In this document: in pieces, positions 39,217 to 48,827 of the stretch
How positions within the stretch are numbered: position 1 is the stretch's first letter
Layout of the letters: the number at the start of each line of letters is the position of its first letter
DNA from: an uncultured Macellibacteroides sp.
GTDB lineage: Bacteria > Bacteroidota > Bacteroidia > Bacteroidales > Tannerellaceae
Direction: 5' to 3'
Assembly: GCF_963667135.1 (NCBI RefSeq)
Contig: NZ_OY762974.1
Span: 496,001-560,000, forward strand
DNA length: 64,000 bases
Translations under genes and position numbers: made by a program
The notes under the pieces: generated by a model
What the model was told of the DNA's origin: nothing
The model's database searches: none
The model's input: only the letters and a program-made list of their open reading frames with translations

Positions 39217-42200
39217 TTACAAAAACTTTTTAGCGATATGATTGATATCCAAATTCAACAGATCGGAAAAATAGTTGTCAGCTTTCTCTCTGTTACCTAA
39301 GCCCAGATGTCCCAAGCCCATGAGATAATAACAATGGATACGGTTTTTCTTCGTCATGTCGTCGTCCCATATCTGCAGATCAGGAAGAGAAACTGCAAAG
39401 TAATCCATTTTAAATACATCATACAAGTGCTTTTCGCCGTAGGAAATAAGGTTATTAAAACGGCCGCGCGCCTCAACTTCCTTGCCAAGCTTCAATAAAG
39501 CCAGTCCCTGATAGAATATCTTATCCGGATTCTGGTCATTATAATACATGGCCGCCGCCGGCTGACTGTTTCCAACACTTGCTCTGCGGAATAAAACGGA
39601 GGCTTCTTCTTTACGGTTCAGCCCTTCCATGGCACAACCTTTGTAATAATCAAAATCGTTTTCCTGAGCACCATATAGTTTTCCTTCGCCTAAATTAGGA
39701 GGATAGGTATAACATTCCTCAATAAGTGTCAACGCTTCGTCGAATTTACCATGGGCAAGATATTTCTTTGCCATTTCAACCCGGGCTAACTGGTATTGAG
39801 CGGTAACTTTACCTTCGCCACCCTCCCATGGATGAAACTTACGCAAATCAATCAACCGAATCGCTTCTTCGTACTGTCCAAGCTGATTCAATAAAGTCAC
39901 GTATTCCAGATAAAGATCATCCCGTAGGAAAGCAGTTTCTTTAAATTGTTCAAGAAAAGAAAAGCGTTCCGCATGGGGGCGATTCAATCTTTTGTAAAGC
40001 TGATCCAGCTCCATCAATATACGGGAATCCGATGTATCCAACGAAAATGCCTTTTCCAATAATTCTTTAGCCTCACTCTCTTTCGACAGTTTATTAAAAT
40101 AGGCCAATGATAAGTTACGAAGCACAGTCGGGAAAGTACCATCCTGTTTAGCTGACTTTTCCCATGCCTCGATGGCCTCCGGATACTGACGTTTATCGTA
40201 CCACAAATTGCCTAAATAATACAACGCTTTCGGTGTTGATTGGGAAAGAGAAATAACCGTTTGCAAAGCCAGGATTGCTTCCACACGATTGGGGAAAAAA
40301 CATCCCGGATCTTGTTTTTCTGCCTCTTGTATCGAGAGAGTCAACTCCTCTGTAAGATTCAATTTAGCAAGAAACCAACTCTTGTAGTAATACATAATTG
40401 CATTCAGATCGGTCACCAGATCAATGGCTACATTGGCAACATTCAGCGCTTCCGCCCAACAACCGGCATTCGCATAATCCAGCGCCAGTTCTTCGTAATT
40501 ATGAGACTCACCACGCATCAGCGTGTTTAACCTATGCAGATCTTCTTCCTTTTCAGAGAGAAGGTATCTTTCAAAAAGGCAACCGAAATTAAACGTATCG
40601 AGCGCCAAAGAATCGTTGATCAGTAACAAAGCATCCGATGTACGTCCAAGGCGACGCAGAATAAGCGTCTTCAGATGGCGTGCGCGATGATTATGCCAGT
40701 TACGAATCAATGATTTGTCAATTTCATATAGAGCGTCGGACCACTCACTTTTCGAAGCCGAAAGCTGAGCTAGCGAGTAATATCCGGCATCTTGCCAGGC
40801 TGCATTCCAGCAAGCTTTATAAAAGAACTCATAGGCCTCCTCGTCTTTTCCCTGAAATTTAAGAGATAAGCCTAAGTTATACAACGGCTCACCATCATAC
40901 GGATTAGGGTTACGTTCGGTAAGCGTTTTTACCGCCCGGCGAAGGAATGGTTCCGCTTTTGCAAACTGACCTTTACGAATTAGCAAAAGTCCCATGGCGT
41001 TATTATTGCGAACATCGCCCGCATCCCGGCGAAGAGCTTCTTCATAATAATCGGTCGCTTTATAGGTAGCGTGACGGTATTGTTCCAGGTGAAGTCCTGT
41101 AAGGTAAAGTTGTTCCGTAGACTGAACATCCGAGGGGTCCAGCGCAGGTTTTGCAGGATCAGGGATTTCCTTAATCGCATCCGGCTCGGGCAACCACGAA
41201 AGCAGCAGTTTCCCGGAAGAAGCATATATATACACTTCTGATTTTGATATATCAGCAACCGGCACCTCCCATTCAAAAACTGCTTCCGGAGATAAATCGG
41301 CAACGCGGTCGAAGCAAACTTCGCCCTGATACTTGACAATCATCCTTAGCTGCTTTTGCTGTGAAGTAGCAAATACTTTCAACAAGGCTGTTTTACCATC
41401 GGATTCCAGATTCATCAACAAATCGGATGTGGCATTTTTCACCACACCCAATTCACGATAGGGCATGAAATATTGAGTGAAGGTTTTCTCTTCGTAAGGT
41501 TGTATCCATGAAAAGTCGGGCTGATTATCGGTAAATACGCCGGTCATTAATTCAATATACGGACCATCCTCATCGGTAAGGTTGCGGTCCCAGGCCTGAC
41601 CAAAATCACTGTTTCCCCACGTCCACTGTTTCTTTCCGGGAGACACGTGGTGATTGGCCACATGAAGAACACCCGCCTGCGTATCATTCTCGTATCCCCC
41701 CACGAAATCGTATTTCGACTTTATAGCCATATACGAAGTAGGAACCGGGATATTCTTGTAACGTGAAATATCCACACCAGCTGAATAATCCATTTTATAG
41801 TAAGTTCCGGTTGCTATCGGATATTTAGACACATCCCTTTTCCCATGATCAAACACCGCATTCACATCACCCGGAAATACAGACTGATAGTGGTCGTTAA
41901 CCGATACCGCCGGATTTGCCCACCAAAGGAATGTTTGAGGAACCGGAGTCGGATTGTACAACTTACCTTGTATCTCGAGAACCGCACGACCGGGCCGCAG
42001 GGTGAAACCAGCCATACCCTTCTGATGGAACATCCGTTCCTGTTCGCTTACCCAAACAGTTGCACTTCCGTCTTCATTCTTATCAATGGAAAAATCTACA
42101 GGCAAGAAAGTACTTGGCCGGTGATGCTGTGGCCAGTTAAACTCGATACCCCCCGAAATCCAGGGACCGGTAAGACCAACCAAAGCCGGCTTTATTACCT

Positions 42201-42492
42201 GATTATAATAAATAAAATGACGTTTCTTAATCTTGTCGTAAGCCATCTGTACACGTCCTCCCAATTCCGGAAGAATCATGACTTTGATATATTCATTTTC
42301 CAGATATACGGCATGGTACTTTTTATCGGTACAGGTATCTTCTATCTTCTCTATTACCGGATAAGGATATACTACACCGCTACTACCCTGATACACCCGT
42401 TTTTCCAAAAACATGGGGTTTTTCTCAGGCTTACCTATTCCATAGGTGGGAAGAAGAATGTCTTCTTCCCAAACATTTACATTGTTACTCAT
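39217..42492 (-). CDS. DUF5107 domain protein with TPR repeats
   Basis: This 1091-residue protein has no signal peptide or membrane helix and is predicted to be cytoplasmic. The first 400 residues match DUF5107, a beta-sandwich resembling aldose-epimerase folds (YLENEYIKVMILPELGGRVQMAYDK; WISGGIEFNWPQHHRP). The rest is a long array of TPR helices (about 440-1090, for example NAMGLLLIRKGQFAKAEPFLRRA and LYYLGNLWYDKRQYPEAIEAWEKSA). It lies between a sugar transporter and two GH2 enzymes in one operon, suggesting that the front domain handles the imported sugar or its phosphate. The ATG at 42492 is preferred. The longer frame begins with TTG at 42528 and would overlap the transporter gene by 23 bases. 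Confidence 0.85.
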   Translation of the reverse strand: MSNNVNVWEEDILLPTYGIGKPEKNPMFLEKRVYQGSSGVVYPYPVIEKIEDTCTDKKYHAVYLENEYIKVMILPELGGRVQMAYDKIKKRHFIYYNQVIKPALVGLTGPWISGGIEFNWPQHHRPSTFLPVDFSIDKNEDGSATVWVSEQERMFHQKGMAGFTLRPGRAVLEIQGKLYNPTPVPQTFLWWANPAVSVNDHYQSVFPGDVNAVFDHGKRDVSKYPIATGTYYKMDYSAGVDISRYKNIPVPTSYMAIKSKYDFVGGYENDTQAGVLHVANHHVSPGKKQWTWGNSDFGQAWDRNLTDEDGPYIELMTGVFTDNQPDFSWIQPYEEKTFTQYFMPYRELGVVKNATSDLLMNLESDGKTALLKVFATSQQKQLRMIVKYQGEVCFDRVADLSPEAVFEWEVPVADISKSEVYIYASSGKLLLSWLPEPDAIKEIPDPAKPALDPSDVQSTEQLYLTGLHLEQYRHATYKATDYYEEALRRDAGDVRNNNAMGLLLIRKGQFAKAEPFLRRAVKTLTERNPNPYDGEPLYNLGLSLKFQGKDEEAYEFFYKACWNAAWQDAGYYSLAQLSASKSEWSDALYEIDKSLIRNWHNHRARHLKTLILRRLGRTSDALLLINDSLALDTFNFGCLFERYLLSEKEEDLHRLNTLMRGESHNYEELALDYANAGCWAEALNVANVAIDLVTDLNAIMYYYKSWFLAKLNLTEELTLSIQEAEKQDPGCFFPNRVEAILALQTVISLSQSTPKALYYLGNLWYDKRQYPEAIEAWEKSAKQDGTFPTVLRNLSLAYFNKLSKESEAKELLEKAFSLDTSDSRILMELDQLYKRLNRPHAERFSFLEQFKETAFLRDDLYLEYVTLLNQLGQYEEAIRLIDLRKFHPWEGGEGKVTAQYQLARVEMAKKYLAHGKFDEALTLIEECYTYPPNLGEGKLYGAQENDFDYYKGCAMEGLNRKEEASVLFRRASVGNSQPAAAMYYNDQNPDKIFYQGLALLKLGKEVEARGRFNNLISYGEKHLYDVFKMDYFAVSLPDLQIWDDDMTKKNRIHCYYLMGLGHLGLGNREKADNYFSDLLNLDINHIAKKFL

Positions 42493-42505
42493 AAGGAGAT
42501 TATGT

Positions 42506-43879
42506 TTATTTTGTAAGTTCTTTTTCAATTTGCTCCAGACTTTTCCCTTTCGTTTCGGGTAGGTGTGATTTTATAAACAGGAATCCTGCCAAACAGATTC
42601 CACCGTAAATCCAGAAAGTACCCGCGGCTCCCAACATCTCGTTAAACAAGGGGAAAGTATAGGTGAGTATAAAACAGGCCACCCAAAGGAAGAACGTAGA
42701 TAAGGCCATGGCTGCACCACGTATTTTAACCGGGAATATTTCGGAGAGGACTACCCACACAACAGGAGCAAGAGACATGGCGTAACAGGCGATTGCCATA
42801 ACAACCAACAATAACATGGGCCATCCGCTTACCCCCAGAAAGTAACAAGTTCCCAGCAAGGCGTAGATTAATGCCAGACCTATCGATCCCACAAACATCA
42901 GTGCCCGTCGTCCCCACTTGTCGACTGTATAAATGGCAACGAAAGTGAATATAAGATTGGTAACTCCGGTAACCACGATATTCATTAATACATCGGAGAC
43001 TGCATAACCCGCGGCAGAAAATATTTCGTGTGCGTAGTTAAAAATCACATTTATACCGCACCATTGCTGGAAAACAGCCAACACCACACCGATAATCAAT
43101 ACTTTACGAACACCCGGTTGCATCAAGGCACGCCAATTTACCTGACTTTCTGCTCCGGAAACGATTTTCATATCGGCCAGTGCGCTTTGTGCATATGCTG
43201 ATCCTCCAATGTGTGTAAAAACCTTCAGGGCAGCCTGTTCCTTGCCATTGATGGCAAGCCAACGCGGACTTTCCGGGATTGTAAATGAAAGGACAAAAAA
43301 CAAACCGGCGGGAACCAGCCCGGCCCAAAACATCCAGCGCCATGCCTGTTCAATGCTCTCGGGTGTCAACGTTTCGCTTCCTTTGGTAAAGTATTCGCCA
43401 ATCTGCCAGTTCACCAACTGTGCTGCCAGTATTCCGACCACTATTGTTAGCTGATTGAGTGATACAAATTTACCTCTTACAGACGCCGGTGAAACTTCGG
43501 CAATGTAAATCGGAGAGATATTGGAGGCTATCCCGATACCAAACCCTCCTAAAATCCGATATATAATAAACCAGGTAAAGCTATTTACAGCTCCTGTACC
43601 TATAGCCGCTGCAACGAACAATGCCGAGGCTAATATCAACATCTTCTTTCTGCCATAACGGTCGCTCCAGGCTCCGGCCAGTAACGCTCCCACCAAACAA
43701 CCAATCAACGCACTACTCATTGCCCATCCACGTAGAGCAGCCGATCCTTCCAGACCGAAAAAAGGTTCATAGAAAATTTTAGCTCCGCCAATAACCACCC
43801 AGTCATAGCCGAAGAGCAGCCCCCCCATAGCGGAGACCAAGCTGATAAGTAAAAGATAAACTGTGTTTGTCTGTTTCAT
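42506..43879 (-). CDS. MFS sugar:proton symporter (XylE/GalP type)
   Basis: This 457-residue inner-membrane transporter has twelve helices. It carries sugar-porter signatures: DRYGRKKMLI after helix 2, GGFGIGIASNISPIYIAEVSPASVRG, the central IPESPRWLAING, VDKWGRRALM and the terminal PETKGKSLEQIE. It imports a monosaccharide with protons, presumably the product of the GH2 enzymes in the same operon. It is the first gene of the leftward operon and diverges from an AraC regulator. Confidence 0.94.
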   Translation of the reverse strand: MKQTNTVYLLLISLVSAMGGLLFGYDWVVIGGAKIFYEPFFGLEGSAALRGWAMSSALIGCLVGALLAGAWSDRYGRKKMLILASALFVAAAIGTGAVNSFTWFIIYRILGGFGIGIASNISPIYIAEVSPASVRGKFVSLNQLTIVVGILAAQLVNWQIGEYFTKGSETLTPESIEQAWRWMFWAGLVPAGLFFVLSFTIPESPRWLAINGKEQAALKVFTHIGGSAYAQSALADMKIVSGAESQVNWRALMQPGVRKVLIIGVVLAVFQQWCGINVIFNYAHEIFSAAGYAVSDVLMNIVVTGVTNLIFTFVAIYTVDKWGRRALMFVGSIGLALIYALLGTCYFLGVSGWPMLLLVVMAIACYAMSLAPVVWVVLSEIFPVKIRGAAMALSTFFLWVACFILTYTFPLFNEMLGAAGTFWIYGGICLAGFLFIKSHLPETKGKSLEQIEKELTK

Positions 43880-44014
43880 GTTTTAAAAGAATGTAAGATT
43901 ATTCAATGCAAAGGAAAAGGAAATGAGAGCAGTAATAAATAGATAAAAAAATAAATAGATGGACAATATTATTATATATTCATATTAAATAAGTGTACGA
44001 CAAATATTATCTAT

Positions 44015-44022
44015 TATATTTG
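44015..44022 (+). promoter_or_regulatory. -7 element for the AraC regulator at 44044
   Basis: TATATTTG matches TAnnTTTG. Transcription would begin near 44029, about 15 bases before the start codon. No good -33 box is seen, which would suit an activator-dependent or weak promoter. Confidence 0.4.
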
Positions 44023-44043
44023 TAATCCTTATAATACAGATGA

Positions 44044-44931
44044 ATGAGAAAGAGAAAAGATGGATTTGACGGAGAAAGAGCCTTGGTTTTGCCCCTTTCC
44101 ATAAGTAAAGAAATGGAAAATGATCCGATTTACCGAACGCTTCACATTACGGATATAGGCTATTATCCCAAGGCTAATAATCACTTCAGGGAAAGAAGTG
44201 AGCCCATTTCTCAGTACGTATTTATCTATTGTATCGAAGGTGCCGGATGGTTTTCTTTAAATAATGAAGTGCATCAGGTAAGCCGCAATCAATATTTTAT
44301 TCTTCCGGCGGGTGTTCCGCACAAATATGGGTCAGACGAAAGTAACCCCTGGACAATATATTGGATTCACTATAAGGGGAAACTTGCCTCTCAGTTTTCA
44401 TCCGGATTAAATTACCCAATAGAAATCAAACCGGCTGTTCATTCGCGGATTAGCGGACGAATCGATTTATTTGAAGAAATTTTCCGTACGTACGAAATGG
44501 GCTATAGCCGCGAAAATATGCTTTACGCAAGTTCAGTATTTTTCCACTTCCTTGGCTCGTTAAGATACCTGCAACAATATAGAAACGCCGCAAAAGACGA
44601 ATCCGCCGAAAACGATCTTGTAACTGCGGCTATTCACTATATGAAAGAAAATATAGAGAAAAAGTTGTCGCTCACAGAAATTGCCGATCACATTGGTTAC
44701 TCTCCTTCGCATTTCTCAATCCTCTTTAATAAAAGAACCGGATATTCCCCAATCTATTACTTTAACCAGTTAAAAATCCAGCAAGCCTGTCAGCTCCTCG
44801 ATTTTACAGACATGAAGATTAATCAGGTCTGCTATAAAGTTGGCATCGACGACAGTTACTATTTCTCCAGGCTTTTTAGTAAAATGATGGGGATGTCTCC
44901 CAAATTGTATAAGAAACAACAAAAAGGCTAA
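44044..44931 (+). CDS. AraC-family transcriptional activator
   Basis: This 295-residue regulator has an N-terminal cupin sensor (about 45-125, with SEPISQYVFIYCIEGAGWF and NQYFILPAGVPHKYG) and a C-terminal AraC DNA-binding domain (about 195-293, with KLSLTEIADHIGYSPSHFSILFNKRTGYSP and the second helix pair ending MMGMSPKLYK). This layout is that of sugar-responsive AraC/XylS activators. It diverges from the transporter/DUF5107/GH2 operon and probably activates it when a sugar binds the cupin. An overlapping ATG at 44040 is out of frame. Confidence 0.9.
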   Translation: MRKRKDGFDGERALVLPLSISKEMENDPIYRTLHITDIGYYPKANNHFRERSEPISQYVFIYCIEGAGWFSLNNEVHQVSRNQYFILPAGVPHKYGSDESNPWTIYWIHYKGKLASQFSSGLNYPIEIKPAVHSRISGRIDLFEEIFRTYEMGYSRENMLYASSVFFHFLGSLRYLQQYRNAAKDESAENDLVTAAIHYMKENIEKKLSLTEIADHIGYSPSHFSILFNKRTGYSPIYYFNQLKIQQACQLLDFTDMKINQVCYKVGIDDSYYFSRLFSKMMGMSPKLYKKQQKG

Positions 44932-44959
44932 TTCCCCTCTAACCATAAAATAGTAAGAA

Positions 44960-46183
44960 CTATTTGAGTTTTAGTTTAACAACCACAGGATTACTATCTT
45001 CTGTTAAATTTGGAAATGGAGAACTAGAACCATCTTCAAAGAATGAGGATGCATTTACTAAGAAATACATATTTCCTTTATATATACTAAAAGTCCCCAT
45101 CTCAATTATAGTTGCTAAATTTATGTTTTTAAGACAATTATCCAAATCATTTTGTACTGGTTCCTTCGTATAGCCAGCTGTTTGACCTAAAGAATCAGCA
45201 AGTCCTAACTCTTCATCTACTATATACAGTAAATCCTTATTAAAAAGGGGTAATACTCCTCCAAACTTTTTTTTGCTGTTAAACTCTTTTTCCTTTAAAT
45301 CTCCTAACTTCAAATGTGCGTAGCAATTCATATCCATAAATGAGTCGTCTGTTTTGAAAATATACATAGGTTTAATGGTTTTTAAATCAGATGTTGCATA
45401 TAGAGTATCAATCGCAAGATATTTAAACCAAAGTAAAGAATCTATATGAAAATATCTCATCTCAACATCTAATTCCATACGTACTCCCCTGTAAATTGCA
45501 TCAGTCTCAGGTAAGGGATTCGCATAGCGATATGAAATTGAATCAGTATACAGATTCTTAGCATAGAAAATATATGGGCCAATAATATTAAATTTCTCAC
45601 CCCTCTTTAAAGAACCATACCAATGTTGCTCATAAATCTGATTGTCAATGAAGTAGGTTTTTATATTTATATTCGCTGTATCGTAGGCGATCCTTTCCCC
45701 CAAGTAGTCTCCATTAAAAGAATACGTTTTATATGTGTCTCCTATAGCATTTTTAAATGTGACGTACCTGTCTTTTGAGTTAAAAGCTGCTGGCTCAGTT
45801 CTAAGTTTTTTTGCTTCTGTTGGACCAGGTCCCTCGGTAAATAGTTTTTTTATAAACTTGCCATCCGGAGTATATTTAAAAATATTATCACCATCCAAAT
45901 AAAGAGTATCATCAAATATCCGAATAGGAGAATAAGCAATATCATCAATTAATGGCTCTTCATCCAAAGAAATATATTCAATATTGGTAGCAATTTGAGA
46001 AAGCTTGATAGGCGTATCAATGTGTTTTACTACAGTCATATCTATAGTAATTGGCCAGGTTACTCCCGCCATTTCCTCTTTTGGCGTGCTTTTTGTATTA
46101 CATCCTAAGAACCCTAAAGACAACAAAAGAACAGAACCCACCAATGTTCGAAGGAGTAAACGCTTAATCTTTTTATTGTACAT
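44960..46183 (-). CDS. 6-bladed beta-propeller lipoprotein, copy 2
   Basis: This 407-residue lipoprotein has a signal ending SLGFLGC with lipid-anchor Cys28. The mature part resembles the 6-bladed beta-propeller (NHL-like, BF3164-type) lipoproteins common in Bacteroidales: a conserved front IDTPIKLSQIATNIEYISL is followed by blades such as LYLDGDNIFKYTPDGKF. It is roughly four-fifths identical to the gene upstream, with no gaps visible. Members of this group are abundant, often variable between strains, and of unknown function. It follows its paralogue by 26 bases and is probably co-transcribed. Confidence 0.85.
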   Translation of the reverse strand: MYNKKIKRLLLRTLVGSVLLLSLGFLGCNTKSTPKEEMAGVTWPITIDMTVVKHIDTPIKLSQIATNIEYISLDEEPLIDDIAYSPIRIFDDTLYLDGDNIFKYTPDGKFIKKLFTEGPGPTEAKKLRTEPAAFNSKDRYVTFKNAIGDTYKTYSFNGDYLGERIAYDTANINIKTYFIDNQIYEQHWYGSLKRGEKFNIIGPYIFYAKNLYTDSISYRYANPLPETDAIYRGVRMELDVEMRYFHIDSLLWFKYLAIDTLYATSDLKTIKPMYIFKTDDSFMDMNCYAHLKLGDLKEKEFNSKKKFGGVLPLFNKDLLYIVDEELGLADSLGQTAGYTKEPVQNDLDNCLKNINLATIIEMGTFSIYKGNMYFLVNASSFFEDGSSSPFPNLTEDSNPVVVKLKLK

Positions 46184-46209
46184 AATTTTACGTTTTAAAA
46201 TAATAAGAA

Positions 46210-47433
46210 CTATTTGAGCTTTAGTTTAACGACCACAGGGTTACTATCTTCTGTTAAATTTGGAAATGGAGAAGAAGATCCATCTTCCAAGAAGGAAAAA
46301 GCATTTACTAAGAAATACATATATCCATTAGATATACTAAAGCTTCCTTGATATATTATGGTTGCCAAATCTATATTTTTAAGATATTTATCTAAATCAT
46401 TCTGTACTGGCTCTTTTGTGTATCCATCTGTCTGACCTAAAGAATTAGCAAGCCCTAACTCATCATTTACAGTATACAATAAACTCTTGTTGAAAAGAGG
46501 TAATACTCCTACTATAACTTTCTTCGCTTCAAGCTCATTTTTTGTTACATCTCCTACTCGCAAATGGGAATAATAATTCACATCCATAAATGAATCGTCG
46601 GTTTTAAAAATATACATGGGTTTAATGGTTTTTAGGTCAGATGTCGCAAATAGAGTATCAATTGCAAAATATTTAAACCAAAGTAAAGAATCCTGATGAA
46701 TATACCTCATCTCAACATCTAGATCCATTCTCACTCCCCTATATATTGCATCAGACTCAGATAAAGGATTTGCATAGCGATACGTAATTGAGTCAGTATT
46801 GAGATCTTTTGCATAAAAAATATAGGGACCAATAATATTTATTTTTTCATTTCTCTTAAATGGGCCATACCTACGTTGTTCATAAATTTGGTTGTTAAGA
46901 AAGTAGGTTTTAAGTTTTATATTCATTGTATCTGAGGCAATCTTTTCTCCCAAGTAATCACCATCAAAAGAATACGTTTTATATGTGTCTCCTATATCAT
47001 TTTTAAATGTGACATACCTGTCTTTTGAATTAAAAGCAGCTTGTTCAACTCTAAGTTTTTTTGCTTCAGTCGGACCCGGGCCCTCGAGAAATAGTTTTTT
47101 TATAAACTTACCATCAGGGGTATATTTAAATATATTATCACCATCCAAATAAAGAGTATCATCAAATATTCGAATAGGAGAGTGAGTTATATCTCCAATT
47201 AGTGGTTCTTCACTCAAAGAAATATATTCAATATTTGTAGCAATTTGAGAAAGCTTGATAGGCGTATCAATGTGTTTCACTGCAGTCATATCTATAGTAA
47301 TTGGCCAGGTTACTCCCGCCATTTCCTCTTTTGGCGTGCTTTTTGTATTACATCCTAAGAACCCTAACGACAACAAAAGAACAGAACCCGACATTGTTCG
47401 AAGGAGTAAACGCTTAATCATTTTATTGTTCAT
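46210..47433 (-). CDS. 6-bladed beta-propeller lipoprotein, copy 1
   Basis: This 407-residue paralogue has the same lipoprotein signal (Cys28), the same colinear propeller sequence and the same last residues (DSNPVVVKLKLK). Differences cluster in the central blades, for example NCYAHLKLGDLKEKEF in copy 2 versus NYYSHLRVGDVTKNEL here. It is first in the two-gene unit with its own -7 box at 47461-47468. Surface display is likely; ligand and role are unknown. Confidence 0.85.
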   Translation of the reverse strand: MNNKMIKRLLLRTMSGSVLLLSLGFLGCNTKSTPKEEMAGVTWPITIDMTAVKHIDTPIKLSQIATNIEYISLSEEPLIGDITHSPIRIFDDTLYLDGDNIFKYTPDGKFIKKLFLEGPGPTEAKKLRVEQAAFNSKDRYVTFKNDIGDTYKTYSFDGDYLGEKIASDTMNIKLKTYFLNNQIYEQRRYGPFKRNEKINIIGPYIFYAKDLNTDSITYRYANPLSESDAIYRGVRMDLDVEMRYIHQDSLLWFKYFAIDTLFATSDLKTIKPMYIFKTDDSFMDVNYYSHLRVGDVTKNELEAKKVIVGVLPLFNKSLLYTVNDELGLANSLGQTDGYTKEPVQNDLDKYLKNIDLATIIYQGSFSISNGYMYFLVNAFSFLEDGSSSPFPNLTEDSNPVVVKLKLK

Positions 47434-47460
47434 AATTTTACGTTTTAAAGTAAATGTCTA

Positions 47461-47468
47461 CAAAGTTA
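47461..47468 (-). promoter_or_regulatory. -7 element for the propeller lipoprotein pair
   Basis: The minus strand reads TAACTTTG, an exact TAnnTTTG box. The predicted start is near 47454, about 20 bases before the ATG at 47433. Confidence 0.5.
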
Positions 47469-47653
47469 ATTAATAAATAGATCAACAATAGATAATCTTT
47501 ATGTTATAAAGCACAAATAACAAATTATATGTTATCTGAGAATCAATCAAATAAAAAGATTAACATTTTTACTTATTTCCTCTAACTATTTATTCGTTAT
47601 TTTGTCCAAATCATAAACAACCAATGAAAAACCGCAATTAATTATAAATAATC

Positions 47654-48787
47654 ATGAGAAAATTTATTATAATCTTTTGTTTAGGTGTTATATTTTCTAG
47701 TGAGTCGTTTTCCTCTCTGAATAATGGTAAATTTCGCATCAATGGAACAATCAGCAAATCTTTTGATGGTCAAATGGCTATACTTTCTATTAAGGACGAT
47801 TATCAAAAAACCACCCGGTCTGATACTTCGATAATAGATATGGGTAATTTTTCATTTGTAGGTAATGAATACCTTGATAATTTATCCTCTATCATTATTG
47901 AAGATGAATATGGAATCAAGACACGCCCAGAACTTGATTTACTGTTGGAATCGGGAACCATTTCCGTGTCTTTTGACAAAGATCAGCCTTGTATGGAAGG
48001 CTCTCCTCTTAACAATATCTTTATGGAATATTTGGATTCAACAAGTTTCTACAGGGCTGAAATAGCAAAAATAGAACCTAAATGGGAAAATGAAATCGTT
48101 ATTATTCCAGATACAGAACTAGAGCGACTATATTATGCGCAGGGGGAATTTATGATGAATTTTACGAAGCAGAATTTCTCGAATCCTTTAGGCAAGGCTT
48201 TGTTTATGAAAAACTTAGATGTTGGGGTAATTTCGACTTCACTATATTTAGCTGTGTGTGAAAAAAAGTTAGATGAGATAGTTGATTTTGTAGACAACGA
48301 AACGCGTTTACATCCTCGCTTCACCTCATTATATAGTACAATGCAGAAGGTGAAAGCAGCCCCTGTTCTTATCGGCATGAAAGTAGAAAACTTTTCTCTT
48401 CTTACTCCTAATGGTAACACGGTGCAATTATCAGAATATATAGGAAAGAAGGATTTCGTATTCCTTGAGTTTTGGGCTTCATGGTGTGGACCATGCTTGG
48501 CCACCATCCCTAAACTCAAAGAATTATACACGGAGTATTCTGAGAACCTTGAAATTGTAAGTATCTCCATGGATACCAAACAGGCATCGTGGACCAATGC
48601 TCTGAGTCAACAAAATATGCCATGGCCTCAATTTGCTGATATTAAAGGATTTGAGTCCAATATTGCGAAAACATTCAAAATTAAAGGCATACCCTTCGGT
48701 CTGCTTATAGATAAACAAGGGTTTGTTGTTGCCAACATTCGAGGAGCTCTCGCTTTAAAATTATTTTTGCAAAACAAATTGCGATAA
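47654..48787 (+). CDS. TlpA-like thiol-disulfide oxidoreductase with DUF4369-type N-terminus
   Basis: This 377-residue exported protein has a signal peptide (about 1-20). Its N-terminal beta domain is of the DUF4369 kind (about 26-130, FRINGTISKSFDGQMAILSI), a helical linker follows, and the C-terminus is an AhpC/TlpA thioredoxin domain (about 235-375). The redox motif WCGPC has Cys278 and Cys281, preceded by FLEFWAS, and the cis-proline loop is KGIPFGLLID. It works in the periplasm, probably reducing disulfides or apocytochromes. This is notable because the convergent gene at 48828 carries a c-type haem motif. Bacteroidales carry many paralogues. Confidence 0.9.
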   Translation: MRKFIIIFCLGVIFSSESFSSLNNGKFRINGTISKSFDGQMAILSIKDDYQKTTRSDTSIIDMGNFSFVGNEYLDNLSSIIIEDEYGIKTRPELDLLLESGTISVSFDKDQPCMEGSPLNNIFMEYLDSTSFYRAEIAKIEPKWENEIVIIPDTELERLYYAQGEFMMNFTKQNFSNPLGKALFMKNLDVGVISTSLYLAVCEKKLDEIVDFVDNETRLHPRFTSLYSTMQKVKAAPVLIGMKVENFSLLTPNGNTVQLSEYIGKKDFVFLEFWASWCGPCLATIPKLKELYTEYSENLEIVSISMDTKQASWTNALSQQNMPWPQFADIKGFESNIAKTFKIKGIPFGLLIDKQGFVVANIRGALALKLFLQNKLR

Positions 48788-48827
48788 ATTACTTAAGGGT
48801 CGTGCTTACTCAGGTTACATGTAGTAA

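Larger units (their letters stand above)
44950..47446. repeat. Tandem duplication of about 1.25 kb
   Basis: The two propeller lipoprotein genes and their short flanks are repeated head to tail with a period of exactly 1250 bases (starts at 46183 and 47433). The signal-peptide region and the 3' end are nearly identical; the middle has diverged. No transposase or longer terminal repeat flanks the pair. Confidence 0.85.

Noticed and set aside
41845-42516. A 223-codon plus-strand frame
   Set aside because: It lies antisense to the DUF5107 domain, whose family motifs are clear; no independent evidence of coding.
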